Source: Prolixibacteraceae bacterium (GTDB lineage: Bacteria > Bacteroidota > Bacteroidia > Bacteroidales > Prolixibacteraceae). Taken from it: DNA of 64,000 nucleotides. Where the stretch lies: positions 1 to 64,000 of the forward strand of contig JAIBEZ010000089.1 in the NCBI GenBank assembly GCA_019459485.1, read 5' to 3'. Within the stretch, counting starts at the first letter, position 1. Every line of letters begins with the position of its first letter. Of the stretch, positions 31,526-39,161 are shown in pieces. The position numbers and the translations under genes were made by a program. The notes under the pieces were generated by a model. The model had not been told where the DNA came from and did no database searches. It saw nothing but the letters and a program-made list of their open reading frames with translations.

Positions 31526-34204
31526 TTATTGTACGACTACAAACTCGTAAGTTCCGGCAGCAAGATTGGTCAAATAACCAGTATTGCTTGATTTTGGCTG
31601 TGTATAAACAACCTTACCGTTTTGGCTCACTTTTTTTCCTGAAAGCTGTAAACTGGCCGAACTGTTTGCCGGAATTACAACCTGATAAACAACCGTGTTT
31701 CCATCGCGTTTCCACGACGATTGAATCTCGCCAAAAGGTCCTTCATAACTGGTCTCGAACGAATTCAGCCCTTTTACGAAATGGGGTTGGAGCAACACAT
31801 TTTTAAAGCCCGGTTTTTCCTGATCGGGTTTTAGTCCGCCCAAGGCTTTGTAATACCATGCGCCAATTTCGCCAAACATGATGTGGTTGAGCGAAATATC
31901 GCGGGTGGCATCAATCGGCCAGTTTTCGTACAACGTAGTAGCCCCGTTCACGATCCACCATCCCCAAGATGGAAACGTTTCCTGAGCCGCCACTTCATAA
32001 GCCAGTTCAGCATATCCATTTTCGCTCAAGGCATTCAGGATTGTTTTCGTTCCAAGCAAACCAACGTCTAAATGCTTGTTGTCGGCAATCACCCTTTTTG
32101 AAAGGTTTTCAGCCACTTTGGCTTTCAGGTTTTCAGGAACAATTCCCCAGAAAAGCGGTGCGCTCAATTCGGTTTGTAACCCGGTGCCGTAAATTCCGGT
32201 TTCCCGGTTCAGGTATTTAGCATTGATGGCATCGGAAATTTTTCTGGCTAAAGTGGAGTATTTCGTGAAATCATCTTCCTTGCCAAATAATTTCGCTGTT
32301 TTGGCCAGAATATCTGCATCAACAAAATAGTAAATCGATGAAGTCAGTTCTTTGGGCGTGACCGATTTTACCGGAACCCAGTCGCCCAACCCCCAATCAG
32401 TAAGCCCTTCCGGACTAATTTCAGTAATGTGGTCAACATACAGTTTGATGTTGTCGTAGTTGTCGGCCAGCAATTTTGAATCGCCATAAAACAGGTAAAT
32501 ATTCCATGGAATAATGGCAATCGTGCTCGTCCAGTCGGGGCCGTTCGCCCATGTATAGCCCCAGCCGCTGGTTGGAATAATGGCAGGCAACACTCCATTG
32601 GGCTGTTGCTCGTCGCGGTGATCGGCCAGCCATTTTTCGTAAACGGTAATTCCGTCAAAACCGTACAAGCCGGTTTCAATGGCAATGTGTGCGTCGCCCG
32701 TCCAGCCATTTTTTTCACGTTGCGGGCAATCGGTTGGGTAACCATACAAGTTCGATAAATAGGAAACATTGGTAGCTTTCCAGATTTTATTCAGCGTTTC
32801 GTTCGAGCTGCTTACCTGACCAACCGGAGGAACATCGCTGTGCATGAAAATTCCGGTCAGGCTCTGGATTTCAACCGGGCGATTGCTGGTAACTTCGATG
32901 TATTGAAAACCTTTGTAGTTGAAATGTGGCCAGAACGTTTCCACGCCTTCGCCACTCAAGGTATAAATATCGGTTTGGAATGGATCGGTGTCATCCGTTG
33001 GGCGGTAATGCACATCGATGTTTGACATGTTCACATTTCCATCATTGTAGATCATTTCTGAATGTTTCAGACGAATGACCGTTCCGCGTTCGCCTTTCAC
33101 GCTGATGCGGGTGATTCCGGCAATGTTGCGTCCCAAATTGTAAACCGACTTCAGTTCAGTCATTTTATTTACGCTTACCGGATTAATCTCTTCCACAAAA
33201 CGAATCGGGTGCAGTTGTTGAGCAACGATGTTTTGCGAAGGAGCATTCACCGGAATGGTATTTTCCCATTTCGAATCGTCGAATCCGGGTTTATCCCAAC
33301 CGGGCTGACTGAGCCGCGCATCGTGGTGTTCCGCTGTATAAATACTGTTGAAAATGATCGGGCTCAGCGAAGTTTTCCAATCGGTTCCCGAAGTAATAAC
33401 TTCTTCGCGGCCATCCTGATAAGTGATTCGGAGATCGAGACAAAATTTCGGACGGTCGCGCCATGGTGCTTCGTGAAAATACCAAACAGCCGTTGACTGG
33501 TGGTTGTACCAGCCATTTCCGAGCAGAACACCCAGCGCCACCTCTTTTGCATCGACCATCGAAGTTGCATCGTAAGTCACATACAGTGTTCGGCGGTCGA
33601 AACGCGTGTACGTCGGGTCGAGCCGGTGATTGCCCACTCGCTGTCCATTGATCGAAAGTTCGTACAAACCGGCGGCAGCCATATAGATACGTGCACTTTT
33701 TACTTTTCCTGAAGGCTGAAACTGCTTGCGGAAATAGGGTGCCGGTTTCAGTGCAATGTCTTTCGAATCCGAAATCCAGGCGCCTTTCCAATTGCTGATT
33801 TGCATCATCCCTGTTTCGAAACTGGCTATTTTTGCAGCAGCCGATTTTTGTTGGTCTTTGTCCCATAAAATCACCGACCAGTAATGTTTGGTAAACGGCT
33901 GCAAAGCTTTTCCCTCGTATGAAACGAGCATTGCCGATCCCGAAATCTTTCCGGTGTCCCAGCTATTTCCTTTTCCGGCGGCTACCTGAACCGAATCGGT
34001 TCCAACAATCACCTGATAAGCCGTTTGAAGCGCACCCTGCCTGATGTCATTCATTTGCCATTTCAGTCGGGGCGAAGCTGCGTCAATTCCGATCGGGTTG
34101 ACCAGGTGTTCGCATTGAAGATTAACGGGTTGGCTTTTTTGTGCCTGGGTATGAATGGCAATCAGCGCTAAAAGCAGAAGACCAAAGAATCTGGCTGATT
34201 TCAT
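31526..34204 (-). CDS. GH78 alpha-L-rhamnosidase
   Basis: 892 residues with a signal peptide (LLLLALIAIHTQAQ). N-terminal Ig-like domain (about 25-130), Bac_rhamnosid_N jelly roll (about 160-330; ARIYMAAAGLYELSINGQRV), a concanavalin-like domain, the (alpha/alpha)6 catalytic barrel with the GH78 block YPTDCPQREKNGWTGDAHI around residue 495, and a C-terminal beta domain (PGFKNVLLQPHFVKGL). It hydrolyses terminal alpha-L-rhamnose from pectic RG-I/RG-II, ulvan-type or flavonoid glycosides. First gene of the pair with GH29. No SusCD pair, regulator or rhamnose catabolic genes are in the window, so the rest of the locus is elsewhere. Confidence 0.92.
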   Translation of the reverse strand: MKSARFFGLLLLALIAIHTQAQKSQPVNLQCEHLVNPIGIDAASPRLKWQMNDIRQGALQTAYQVIVGTDSVQVAAGKGNSWDTGKISGSAMLVSYEGKALQPFTKHYWSVILWDKDQQKSAAAKIASFETGMMQISNWKGAWISDSKDIALKPAPYFRKQFQPSGKVKSARIYMAAAGLYELSINGQRVGNHRLDPTYTRFDRRTLYVTYDATSMVDAKEVALGVLLGNGWYNHQSTAVWYFHEAPWRDRPKFCLDLRITYQDGREEVITSGTDWKTSLSPIIFNSIYTAEHHDARLSQPGWDKPGFDDSKWENTIPVNAPSQNIVAQQLHPIRFVEEINPVSVNKMTELKSVYNLGRNIAGITRISVKGERGTVIRLKHSEMIYNDGNVNMSNIDVHYRPTDDTDPFQTDIYTLSGEGVETFWPHFNYKGFQYIEVTSNRPVEIQSLTGIFMHSDVPPVGQVSSSNETLNKIWKATNVSYLSNLYGYPTDCPQREKNGWTGDAHIAIETGLYGFDGITVYEKWLADHRDEQQPNGVLPAIIPTSGWGYTWANGPDWTSTIAIIPWNIYLFYGDSKLLADNYDNIKLYVDHITEISPEGLTDWGLGDWVPVKSVTPKELTSSIYYFVDADILAKTAKLFGKEDDFTKYSTLARKISDAINAKYLNRETGIYGTGLQTELSAPLFWGIVPENLKAKVAENLSKRVIADNKHLDVGLLGTKTILNALSENGYAELAYEVAAQETFPSWGWWIVNGATTLYENWPIDATRDISLNHIMFGEIGAWYYKALGGLKPDQEKPGFKNVLLQPHFVKGLNSFETSYEGPFGEIQSSWKRDGNTVVYQVVIPANSSASLQLSGKKVSQNGKVVYTQPKSSNTGYLTNLAAGTYEFVVVQ

Positions 34205-34326
34205 TAGATGTTGGTTTTAATGGTTCAGTTTGTAAACTTAGTTTGTTTTTCCAAAAATAACTAACATGAATTATTGTTTAACTTTAGCGCTTAATTTTAT
34301 CAAACGTCTAAATAGAAAAATAACAA

Positions 34327-34761
34327 ATGGCACATACAGAAATCGAAAAATTATTGGCAAACATAGAAGAACTTGTCCCCGTTTACATGGCGATTCCCGA
34401 AGATTACGCCAAATCAAAAGGAGTTGCGTCGGTTTGTATTATTACCGAAGACGGTAGTATTTACGGAAAAGTATTTGGAACCGATCAGCTCCGCGGCCGC
34501 GATTCGTTTAAAATCGCATGGACAAAAGCCAGTCAGGTGTGGATAACCGGCTACAAAACCAACGAATACGAACGACTGATTTTTACCGACCAAATGGATT
34601 ACCACACTTTTGGCATCAGCCTGCCCGATCTGGTCGGCTACGAGGGCGGACAACCCATCACCCTTCCAAACGGAACCAGACTGGCGGTTGGATTTAGTGG
34701 ATTCCGGGGAGGAACTGATTTGGAGATTGTGAGGAAAGCGTTGGAGAAAGTAAACGGATGA
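34327..34761 (+). CDS. GlcG/HbpS-like protein
   Basis: 144 residues of the GlcG/HbpS (PF03928) fold. N-terminal helix (EIEKLLANIEELVPVYMA), the family strand-turn SVCIITEDGSIYGKVFG, the helix RDSFKIAWTKASQVWITG and a C-terminal block RLAVGFSGFRGGTDLEIVRKAL. Members bind haem or sense redox in Streptomyces (HbpS), and glcG accompanies glycolate oxidase genes; most are of unknown function. No partner gene is adjacent. A partial copy of the palindromic element at 35988-36050 lies just after the stop. Confidence 0.72.
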   Translation: MAHTEIEKLLANIEELVPVYMAIPEDYAKSKGVASVCIITEDGSIYGKVFGTDQLRGRDSFKIAWTKASQVWITGYKTNEYERLIFTDQMDYHTFGISLPDLVGYEGGQPITLPNGTRLAVGFSGFRGGTDLEIVRKALEKVNG

Positions 34762-34778
34762 TCGGAAACAGGAAATGT

Positions 34779-34794
34779 TGATCCGATGAACTCC
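34779..34794. repeat. partial copy of the TGATCCGATGAACTCC repeat
   Basis: Sixteen bases identical to 35990-36005, the left arm of the long palindrome after vapC. The right arm is absent here, so this is a degenerate or half element. Confidence 0.6.
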
Positions 34795-34849
34795 TTTCAT
34801 TGAATCAATTGTATAAATCCCGCAATGCAAACAGGATTAATGTTCGCTT

Positions 34850-34873
34850 TGATAGTATCATATGATACTATCA
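34850..34873. promoter_or_regulatory. 24-bp perfect palindrome, possible operator
   Basis: TGATAGTATCAT followed by its exact reverse complement, with no spacer. The centre is CATATG. It sits 37 bp upstream of a TAATTTTG -7 box and 74 bp before the DUF3795 start, a typical place for a dimeric repressor or activator. No terminator-like T run follows it. Confidence 0.55.
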
Positions 34874-34910
34874 TCAGGAAAACCTAACCAATTCTTTCAT
34901 TTTTATTTTG

Positions 34911-34918
34911 TAATTTTG
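34911..34918 (+). promoter_or_regulatory. -7 box of the DUF3795 gene
   Basis: TAATTTTG matches TANNTTTG, 29 bp upstream of the ATG; a 24-bp palindrome lies just upstream. Confidence 0.5.
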
Positions 34919-34947
34919 AATTTCAACAACCTTAAAATGAAAACACT

Positions 34948-35283
34948 ATGGAAAAATTAATTTCTTGCTGTGGCTTAGACTGTGTCGGTTGCGATGCCAG
35001 AATTGCCACCTTAGCCGATGATAATGATTTGCGTACCAAAACAGCAGAGACGTGGAAAGTTCAGTTCGGTGCCGATATAACGCCCGAAATGATTAACTGT
35101 ACCGGATGTCGAGAAGCCGGGGTTAAATTTGCCCATTGTGCCGAATGTGAAATCAGGAATTGTGTAAATTCAAAAGGATTCGAAACCTGCGCCAATTGCG
35201 AGAAGCTGGAGGATTGTGACATCACAAAAAGCCTGCACCAGTTTGTTCCGGAGGCTTTGCTGAATTTGAAATCACTGAATTAA
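34948..35283 (+). CDS. DUF3795 Cys-rich protein
   Basis: 111 residues with about a dozen Cys, arranged as CCGLDCVGCDA at the N terminus, then CTGCREAG, HCAECEIRNC and CANCEKLEDC. This matches DUF3795, small cytoplasmic proteins common in anaerobes and thought to bind zinc or an iron-sulfur cluster; their function is unknown. It appears monocistronic, and a perfect palindrome upstream suggests specific regulation. Confidence 0.8.
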   Translation: MEKLISCCGLDCVGCDARIATLADDNDLRTKTAETWKVQFGADITPEMINCTGCREAGVKFAHCAECEIRNCVNSKGFETCANCEKLEDCDITKSLHQFVPEALLNLKSLN

Positions 35284-35300
35284 AGTATAAGTAAATTAAT

Positions 35301-35308
35301 TAACTTTG
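35301..35308 (+). promoter_or_regulatory. -7 box of the vapBC operon
   Basis: TAACTTTG matches TANNTTTG, 19 bp upstream of the vapB ATG at 35328. Confidence 0.5.
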
Positions 35309-35327
35309 ATTTCTAAAATATTTGATC

Positions 35328-35564
35328 ATGGGAATTGAAACAATTGATATCGAAAACAATAAAGGATCTCAGGCCATCAGTATTCCGAAGAAAATGAGAA
35401 TAGACGATGACAAGGTTTACCTTAAGAAAGTGGGTAATTCACTTTATATTATACCATTCCATAATCCGTGGCAAAATTTGATTGAAAGTACAGACTCATT
35501 CACGTCAGATTTTATGGACGAAAGAAACCAACCCAATCAACAACATCGAGAATCGTTAGACTAA
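35328..35564 (+). CDS. vapB: VapB-type (AbrB/MazE fold) antitoxin
   Basis: 78 residues. The swapped-hairpin AbrB-like DNA-binding segment is visible as SQAISIPKKMRIDDDKVYLKK followed by VGNSLYIIPF, and the acidic C-terminal tail (STDSFTSDFMDE) would mask the toxin active site. Its stop overlaps the vapC start as TAATG, so translation is coupled. The ATG at 35328 is preferred to a TTG six bases upstream. The VapBC complex typically represses its own promoter. Confidence 0.85.
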   Translation: MGIETIDIENNKGSQAISIPKKMRIDDDKVYLKKVGNSLYIIPFHNPWQNLIESTDSFTSDFMDERNQPNQQHRESLD

Positions 35565-35965
35565 TGGAATATTTGCTCGATACGAATATCTGCATATACA
35601 TTATCAAGAAAAAACCTGCTGAAGTTTTTGAAAAATTCAAAAATTTGGCACTTGGTGATGTTGGGATTTCTTCTATTACATTGGCAGAATTACAATATGG
35701 TATAGCAAAAAGCTCAAGCCCGGAGAAGAATAGAGAAGCATTGGAGAAATTTCTTACTCCAATTGAAATTCTTGACTATGGTTATGAAGCGACCGTAGAA
35801 TATGGAAAAATTCGGGCGGAATTAGAGAAAAAGGGGATTCCAATTGGACCTTTAGATATGCTAATTGCTTCTCACGCTAAGAGTCTTGATGTCGTTTTGG
35901 TAACGAATAACGTGCGGGAATTCGAAAGAGTAGCAGATTTGAAGATAGAAAATTGGACAAAATAG
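35564..35965 (+). CDS. vapC: VapC-type PIN-domain RNase toxin
   Basis: 133 residues, full length for the family. PIN catalytic acids: Asp6 in YLLDTNICIY, Glu42 in TLAELQYG, Asp98 in GPLDMLIASHA. The last active-site strand is VTNNVREFERV, with Asn in place of the fourth acid, as in many VapC of the tRNA-fMet-cleaving type. Ends with the usual LKIENW. It cleaves RNA when freed from VapB. Intact, unlike the PIN remnant at 27.1 kb. Confidence 0.9.
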   Translation: MEYLLDTNICIYIIKKKPAEVFEKFKNLALGDVGISSITLAELQYGIAKSSSPEKNREALEKFLTPIEILDYGYEATVEYGKIRAELEKKGIPIGPLDMLIASHAKSLDVVLVTNNVREFERVADLKIENWTK

Positions 35966-35987
35966 ATCAAACTGCCATATAAAAATG

Positions 35988-36050
35988 ACTGATCCGATGA
36001 ACTCCCTGCCCGCCATTCGGCTTGTCAGGCGGGCAATTCATCGGATCAGT
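35988..36050. repeat. long nested palindromic element after vapC
   Basis: Outer arms ACTGATCCGATGAA (35988-36001) and TTCATCGGATCAGT (36037-36050) are exact reverse complements. Inner arms TGCCCGCC (36007-36014) and GGCGGGCA (36028-36035) are also exact. It would form a 63-nt cruciform or hairpin between the converging vapC and rlmD genes. A 16-base partial copy occurs at 34779. Confidence 0.75.
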
Positions 36051-36066
36051 CGTTTAACAGCTTATA

Positions 36067-37476
36067 CTATCTCTTTTCCAATAGTACCACATTTTCAACA
36101 TGGTGCGTATGCGGAAACATATCCACCGGCTGAATGCGGGTAACTTTATACATTTCGTCCATCAAAGCCAGGTCGCGGGCTTGGGTGCCCGGATTGCAAC
36201 TTACATAAACCACTTTTTCGGGGGCAGCTTCCAGAATGGTTTTCACCACATCTTCGTCCATTCCGGCGCGAGGAGGGTCGGTAATAATCACATCCGGTTT
36301 TCCATTTTGCGCTATAAAATCGCTGGTCAGAATTTTCTTCATGTCGCCCGCAAAAAAGCTGGTGTTTTCGATGCCGTTCAGAACCGAATTTACATGCGCA
36401 TCTTCAATGGCTTCAGGAACATACTCGATACCAACCACTTTTTGCACATTTCGGGCAATAAAGTTGGCAATGGTTCCGGTACCGGTGTATAAATCATATA
36501 CTATTTCGTTGCCTTTCAGTCCGGCAAAATCACGGGTAACTTTGTACAGCTCGTAAGCCTGTTCAGAGTTGGTCTGGTAAAAACTTTTCGGTCCGATCTT
36601 GAATTTCAGGCCTTCCATTTCTTCCAGAATATGGTCATTTCCTTTGTAAACAAGTATTTCCTGATCGCTGATAGTATCGTTTCCTTTTCCGTTGATCACA
36701 TACATCAGCGAAGTGATCTGCGGGAATTCTGCAGCAATGGCTGCCATTAATTTTTCGCGGTTCTCCTGCTGTTCGCTGAAAAAGCACACGATCAGCATTA
36801 CATCGCCGGTAGTTGAAGTGCGGACGATGATGTTGCGCAGGAGTCCGGCCTGAATGCGTCGATCGAAAAATTCAAGGTTATTTTCGTCAGCATACTTCTT
36901 AATGAAATTGCGGATTTCGTTCGAAGGTTCGCCTTGCAACCAGCATTTATTAATGTTGATAATTTTATCGAACATGCCCGGAACATGAAATCCCAGCGCG
37001 TTTTTGTTCATGTCATCGCCTTCAGTACCAATTTCTTCGTAAGTCAGCCAACGTTTGTTGGAAAACCCGAATTCGAGTTTGTTGCGGTAAAAAGTGGTTT
37101 TTGCGGAACCCAGAATCGGGGTAATTTCAGGAAGTTCAATGCGCCCGATTCGCTGCAACTGATCTACTACCTGTTTTTGTTTGTAATAGAGCTGTTTTTC
37201 GTAGGGAAGAAACTGCCATTTGCAGCCGCCGCACACTTCAAAATGTTCGCAAAAAGCCGGAACACGGTCAGGCGATTCGGTAATAACACGGGTTACCCGC
37301 GCTTCCATGTATTTGGTACGCTTTTTTGTTACCTGCAAATCAACCACATCGCCCGGAATGACATGCGTGGTAAATACTACCACATCATTCACACGTGCAA
37401 TTGCTTTTCCTTCAGAACCAATATCGGTAATTAAAACACCTTCCAAAAACGGCTTTATTTTCCTGCCTCTTCCCAT
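36067..37476 (-). CDS. rlmD: 23S rRNA (uracil-C5)-methyltransferase RlmD/RumA
   Basis: 469 residues. N-terminal TRAM domain (about 8-65; GVLITDIGSEGKAIAR, VIPGDVVDLQV), an iron-sulfur Cys cluster (CEHFEVCGGCKWQF), and a C-terminal Rossmann methyltransferase with VYDLYTGTGTIANFIA, VIITDPPRAGMDEDV and the catalytic Cys motif VYVSCNPGTQARDL. The family methylates U1939 (RlmD) or U747/U1939 (RlmCD) of 23S rRNA using SAM; which uridine is modified here is not determined. The ATG at 37476 begins MGRGRKIKP, preferred over a start seven codons upstream. A TACTTTTG -7 box precedes it. Confidence 0.9.
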   Translation of the reverse strand: MGRGRKIKPFLEGVLITDIGSEGKAIARVNDVVVFTTHVIPGDVVDLQVTKKRTKYMEARVTRVITESPDRVPAFCEHFEVCGGCKWQFLPYEKQLYYKQKQVVDQLQRIGRIELPEITPILGSAKTTFYRNKLEFGFSNKRWLTYEEIGTEGDDMNKNALGFHVPGMFDKIININKCWLQGEPSNEIRNFIKKYADENNLEFFDRRIQAGLLRNIIVRTSTTGDVMLIVCFFSEQQENREKLMAAIAAEFPQITSLMYVINGKGNDTISDQEILVYKGNDHILEEMEGLKFKIGPKSFYQTNSEQAYELYKVTRDFAGLKGNEIVYDLYTGTGTIANFIARNVQKVVGIEYVPEAIEDAHVNSVLNGIENTSFFAGDMKKILTSDFIAQNGKPDVIITDPPRAGMDEDVVKTILEAAPEKVVYVSCNPGTQARDLALMDEMYKVTRIQPVDMFPHTHHVENVVLLEKR

Positions 37477-37494
37477 AATCTGTAAAATTTTCAG

Positions 37495-37502
37495 CAAAAG
37501 TA
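37495..37502 (-). promoter_or_regulatory. -7 box of rlmD
   Basis: On the minus strand TACTTTTG matches TANNTTTG, 18 bp upstream of the ATG. It overlaps an alternative upstream start, supporting the ATG at 37476. Confidence 0.5.
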
Positions 37503-37637
37503 ATTAAATCAGGCAAACAACCTGATTGTTGCAAGAAAGTGCAAAATAAGGGAGGTATATATTTTATATGTTTATGAAATTGGCATATCTTTAGGGCAAG
37601 TTTGGATAACAATTTACAACCCTTATATACTAAACTT

Positions 37638-38978
37638 ATGAAAGCAACTCTACTTTTAATTTTTGCAATTCTTTCGAGTGCTGTATTTGCACAATCGTGG
37701 AACCTTGTCGGTAAAAAAGCCTTTTCAGCAGGCGAAGCTTTCAACCAGTGTATCGCGCTTGATGGTGAAACTCCGTATGTTGCATACATGGACAGGGCAA
37801 ATGGCGATAAAGTTACAGTAATGAAATTTAATGGAACCGAATGGGAAGCGGTTGGGGCTGTGGGTTTTTCCGCCGGAAAAGCATCATCAATCAGTCTGGC
37901 AATAAGCGGAGGAACTCCTTATGTGGCTTTTTGCGATGAGGCAAATGGGAACAAAGCCACTGTAATGAAATTCTCTGGTACAAATTGGGCTTATGTTGGT
38001 GGTGCCGGTTTTACAACGCATCGTGCAGATGTAATCGACATGGCCATGGATGGCAACACGCCCTGTGTAGCCTTTACTGATGCCAAATACAATGATAAAA
38101 TTACAGTTATGAAACTGGACGGCGGAACCTGGACAACAATAGGACAGGCGGGTTTTACAGCCGACTATACAAATGTACTTTCTTTGGCTATTGAAGGTGG
38201 AACCCCGTTTGTAGCTTACCGAGAGTATTCTGGTTTTAGTTTAAAATCCAGTGTGATGAAATATAGTGGAAGTTCATGGCAACTTGTAGGTAATGCCGGA
38301 TTTTCTACCGCAACACACGATGGAAATCAATGCCTTGCAGTGCAAAGTGGCATTCCTTACGTAGCTTCGTGGGGCAGCAAGGATGGCAAAGCTACCGTTT
38401 ATAAACCCAGTGGAGCAGGCTGGGTCGCCTTGGGTAATGCAGAGTTTTCCGGCGGACAGGCCTCTTCTTTAAGCATTAAATTTTCGAAATCAGGAACCCC
38501 TTATGTTGTGTTTGCCGATGGAGCGAACAGCAAAAAAGCAACTGTCGTAAAACTTGATGGCGCGAATTGGATTCCTGTTGGCACTGCCGCATCGTTGGGA
38601 GAAGCAACCGATATAAGTATTGCAATTTCTGACAAAGATATTCCATTCATTGCCTATCGCGATGCTGCCAGTTTGAGACGCACAACAGTAATGAAATTCA
38701 GTAATATAACCAATACAAACAGCATTGCTGACGGCCATGATTCTAAGGTTTATCCAAATCCCGGTAACGGTGTGTTTACCATCGAGTCTTCCGGTTTGCA
38801 GGGTGGCGAATCCGAAATCGAAATTTTTGACCAATTGGGGCAGCTTATTTTATCACGGAAATCAGGTTTTACCAATAAAACAGAAATCGATTTATCGGGG
38901 AAGGCCAATGGCGTTTACATTCTTAAGTTGAAAAACAATAAGGGAGCCTATTCAAAATCGATTGTTCTTAACCGTTAA
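37638..38978 (+). CDS. T9SS-sorted seven-repeat propeller-like protein
   Basis: 446 residues with a signal peptide (ILSSAVFAQ). Seven repeats of about 45 residues each start with a Trp-containing strand such as SWNLVGKKAFS, EWEAVGAVGFS or NWAYVGGAGFT, and contain GTPYVAF and KATVMKF. The count suggests a seven-bladed propeller. The C-terminal ~75 residues form a type A T9SS sorting domain (YPNPGNGVFTIES, IEIFDQLGQLI, GVYILKLKN, SKSIVLNR). It is therefore predicted to be exported and attached to the cell surface through A-LPS, or released. Substrate or ligand unknown. A near -7 box (TATCTTTA) lies upstream and a strong terminator downstream: a single-gene unit. Confidence 0.87.
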   Translation: MKATLLLIFAILSSAVFAQSWNLVGKKAFSAGEAFNQCIALDGETPYVAYMDRANGDKVTVMKFNGTEWEAVGAVGFSAGKASSISLAISGGTPYVAFCDEANGNKATVMKFSGTNWAYVGGAGFTTHRADVIDMAMDGNTPCVAFTDAKYNDKITVMKLDGGTWTTIGQAGFTADYTNVLSLAIEGGTPFVAYREYSGFSLKSSVMKYSGSSWQLVGNAGFSTATHDGNQCLAVQSGIPYVASWGSKDGKATVYKPSGAGWVALGNAEFSGGQASSLSIKFSKSGTPYVVFADGANSKKATVVKLDGANWIPVGTAASLGEATDISIAISDKDIPFIAYRDAASLRRTTVMKFSNITNTNSIADGHDSKVYPNPGNGVFTIESSGLQGGESEIEIFDQLGQLILSRKSGFTNKTEIDLSGKANGVYILKLKNNKGAYSKSIVLNR

Positions 38979-39002
38979 AATCCCTTTTGATAATTTGCTT
39001 TT

Positions 39003-39048
39003 AGCCTGAAGTTTGTTGGAGACGACAGACTTCAGGCTGATTTTTTTT
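39003..39048 (+). terminator. intrinsic terminator after the T9SS-sorted protein gene
   Basis: Exact 10-bp stem AGCCTGAAGT / ACTTCAGGCT, 16-nt loop, followed by GA and eight T. Confidence 0.9.
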
Positions 39049-39133
39049 CGAACAGCTCTATTGTTGTATTATTAATTGAACAGCCATGATTTTGAAACTT
39101 AAAACTTGAAATTCAAGTTCCGAATGTTTCTAC

Positions 39134-39141
39134 TATCTTTG
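39134..39141 (+). promoter_or_regulatory. -7 box of the ABC-F gene
   Basis: TATCTTTG matches TANNTTTG, 20 bp upstream of the ATG at 39162. An ACTTGAAA-type repeat occupies the -33 region. Confidence 0.55.
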
Positions 39142-39161
39142 CACCCTCAATTTTATTAGTT

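Noticed and set aside
33291-33866. 191-codon second frame inside the GH78 gene
   Set aside because: Same strand, alternative frame of a clear GH78 enzyme; no conserved motif.
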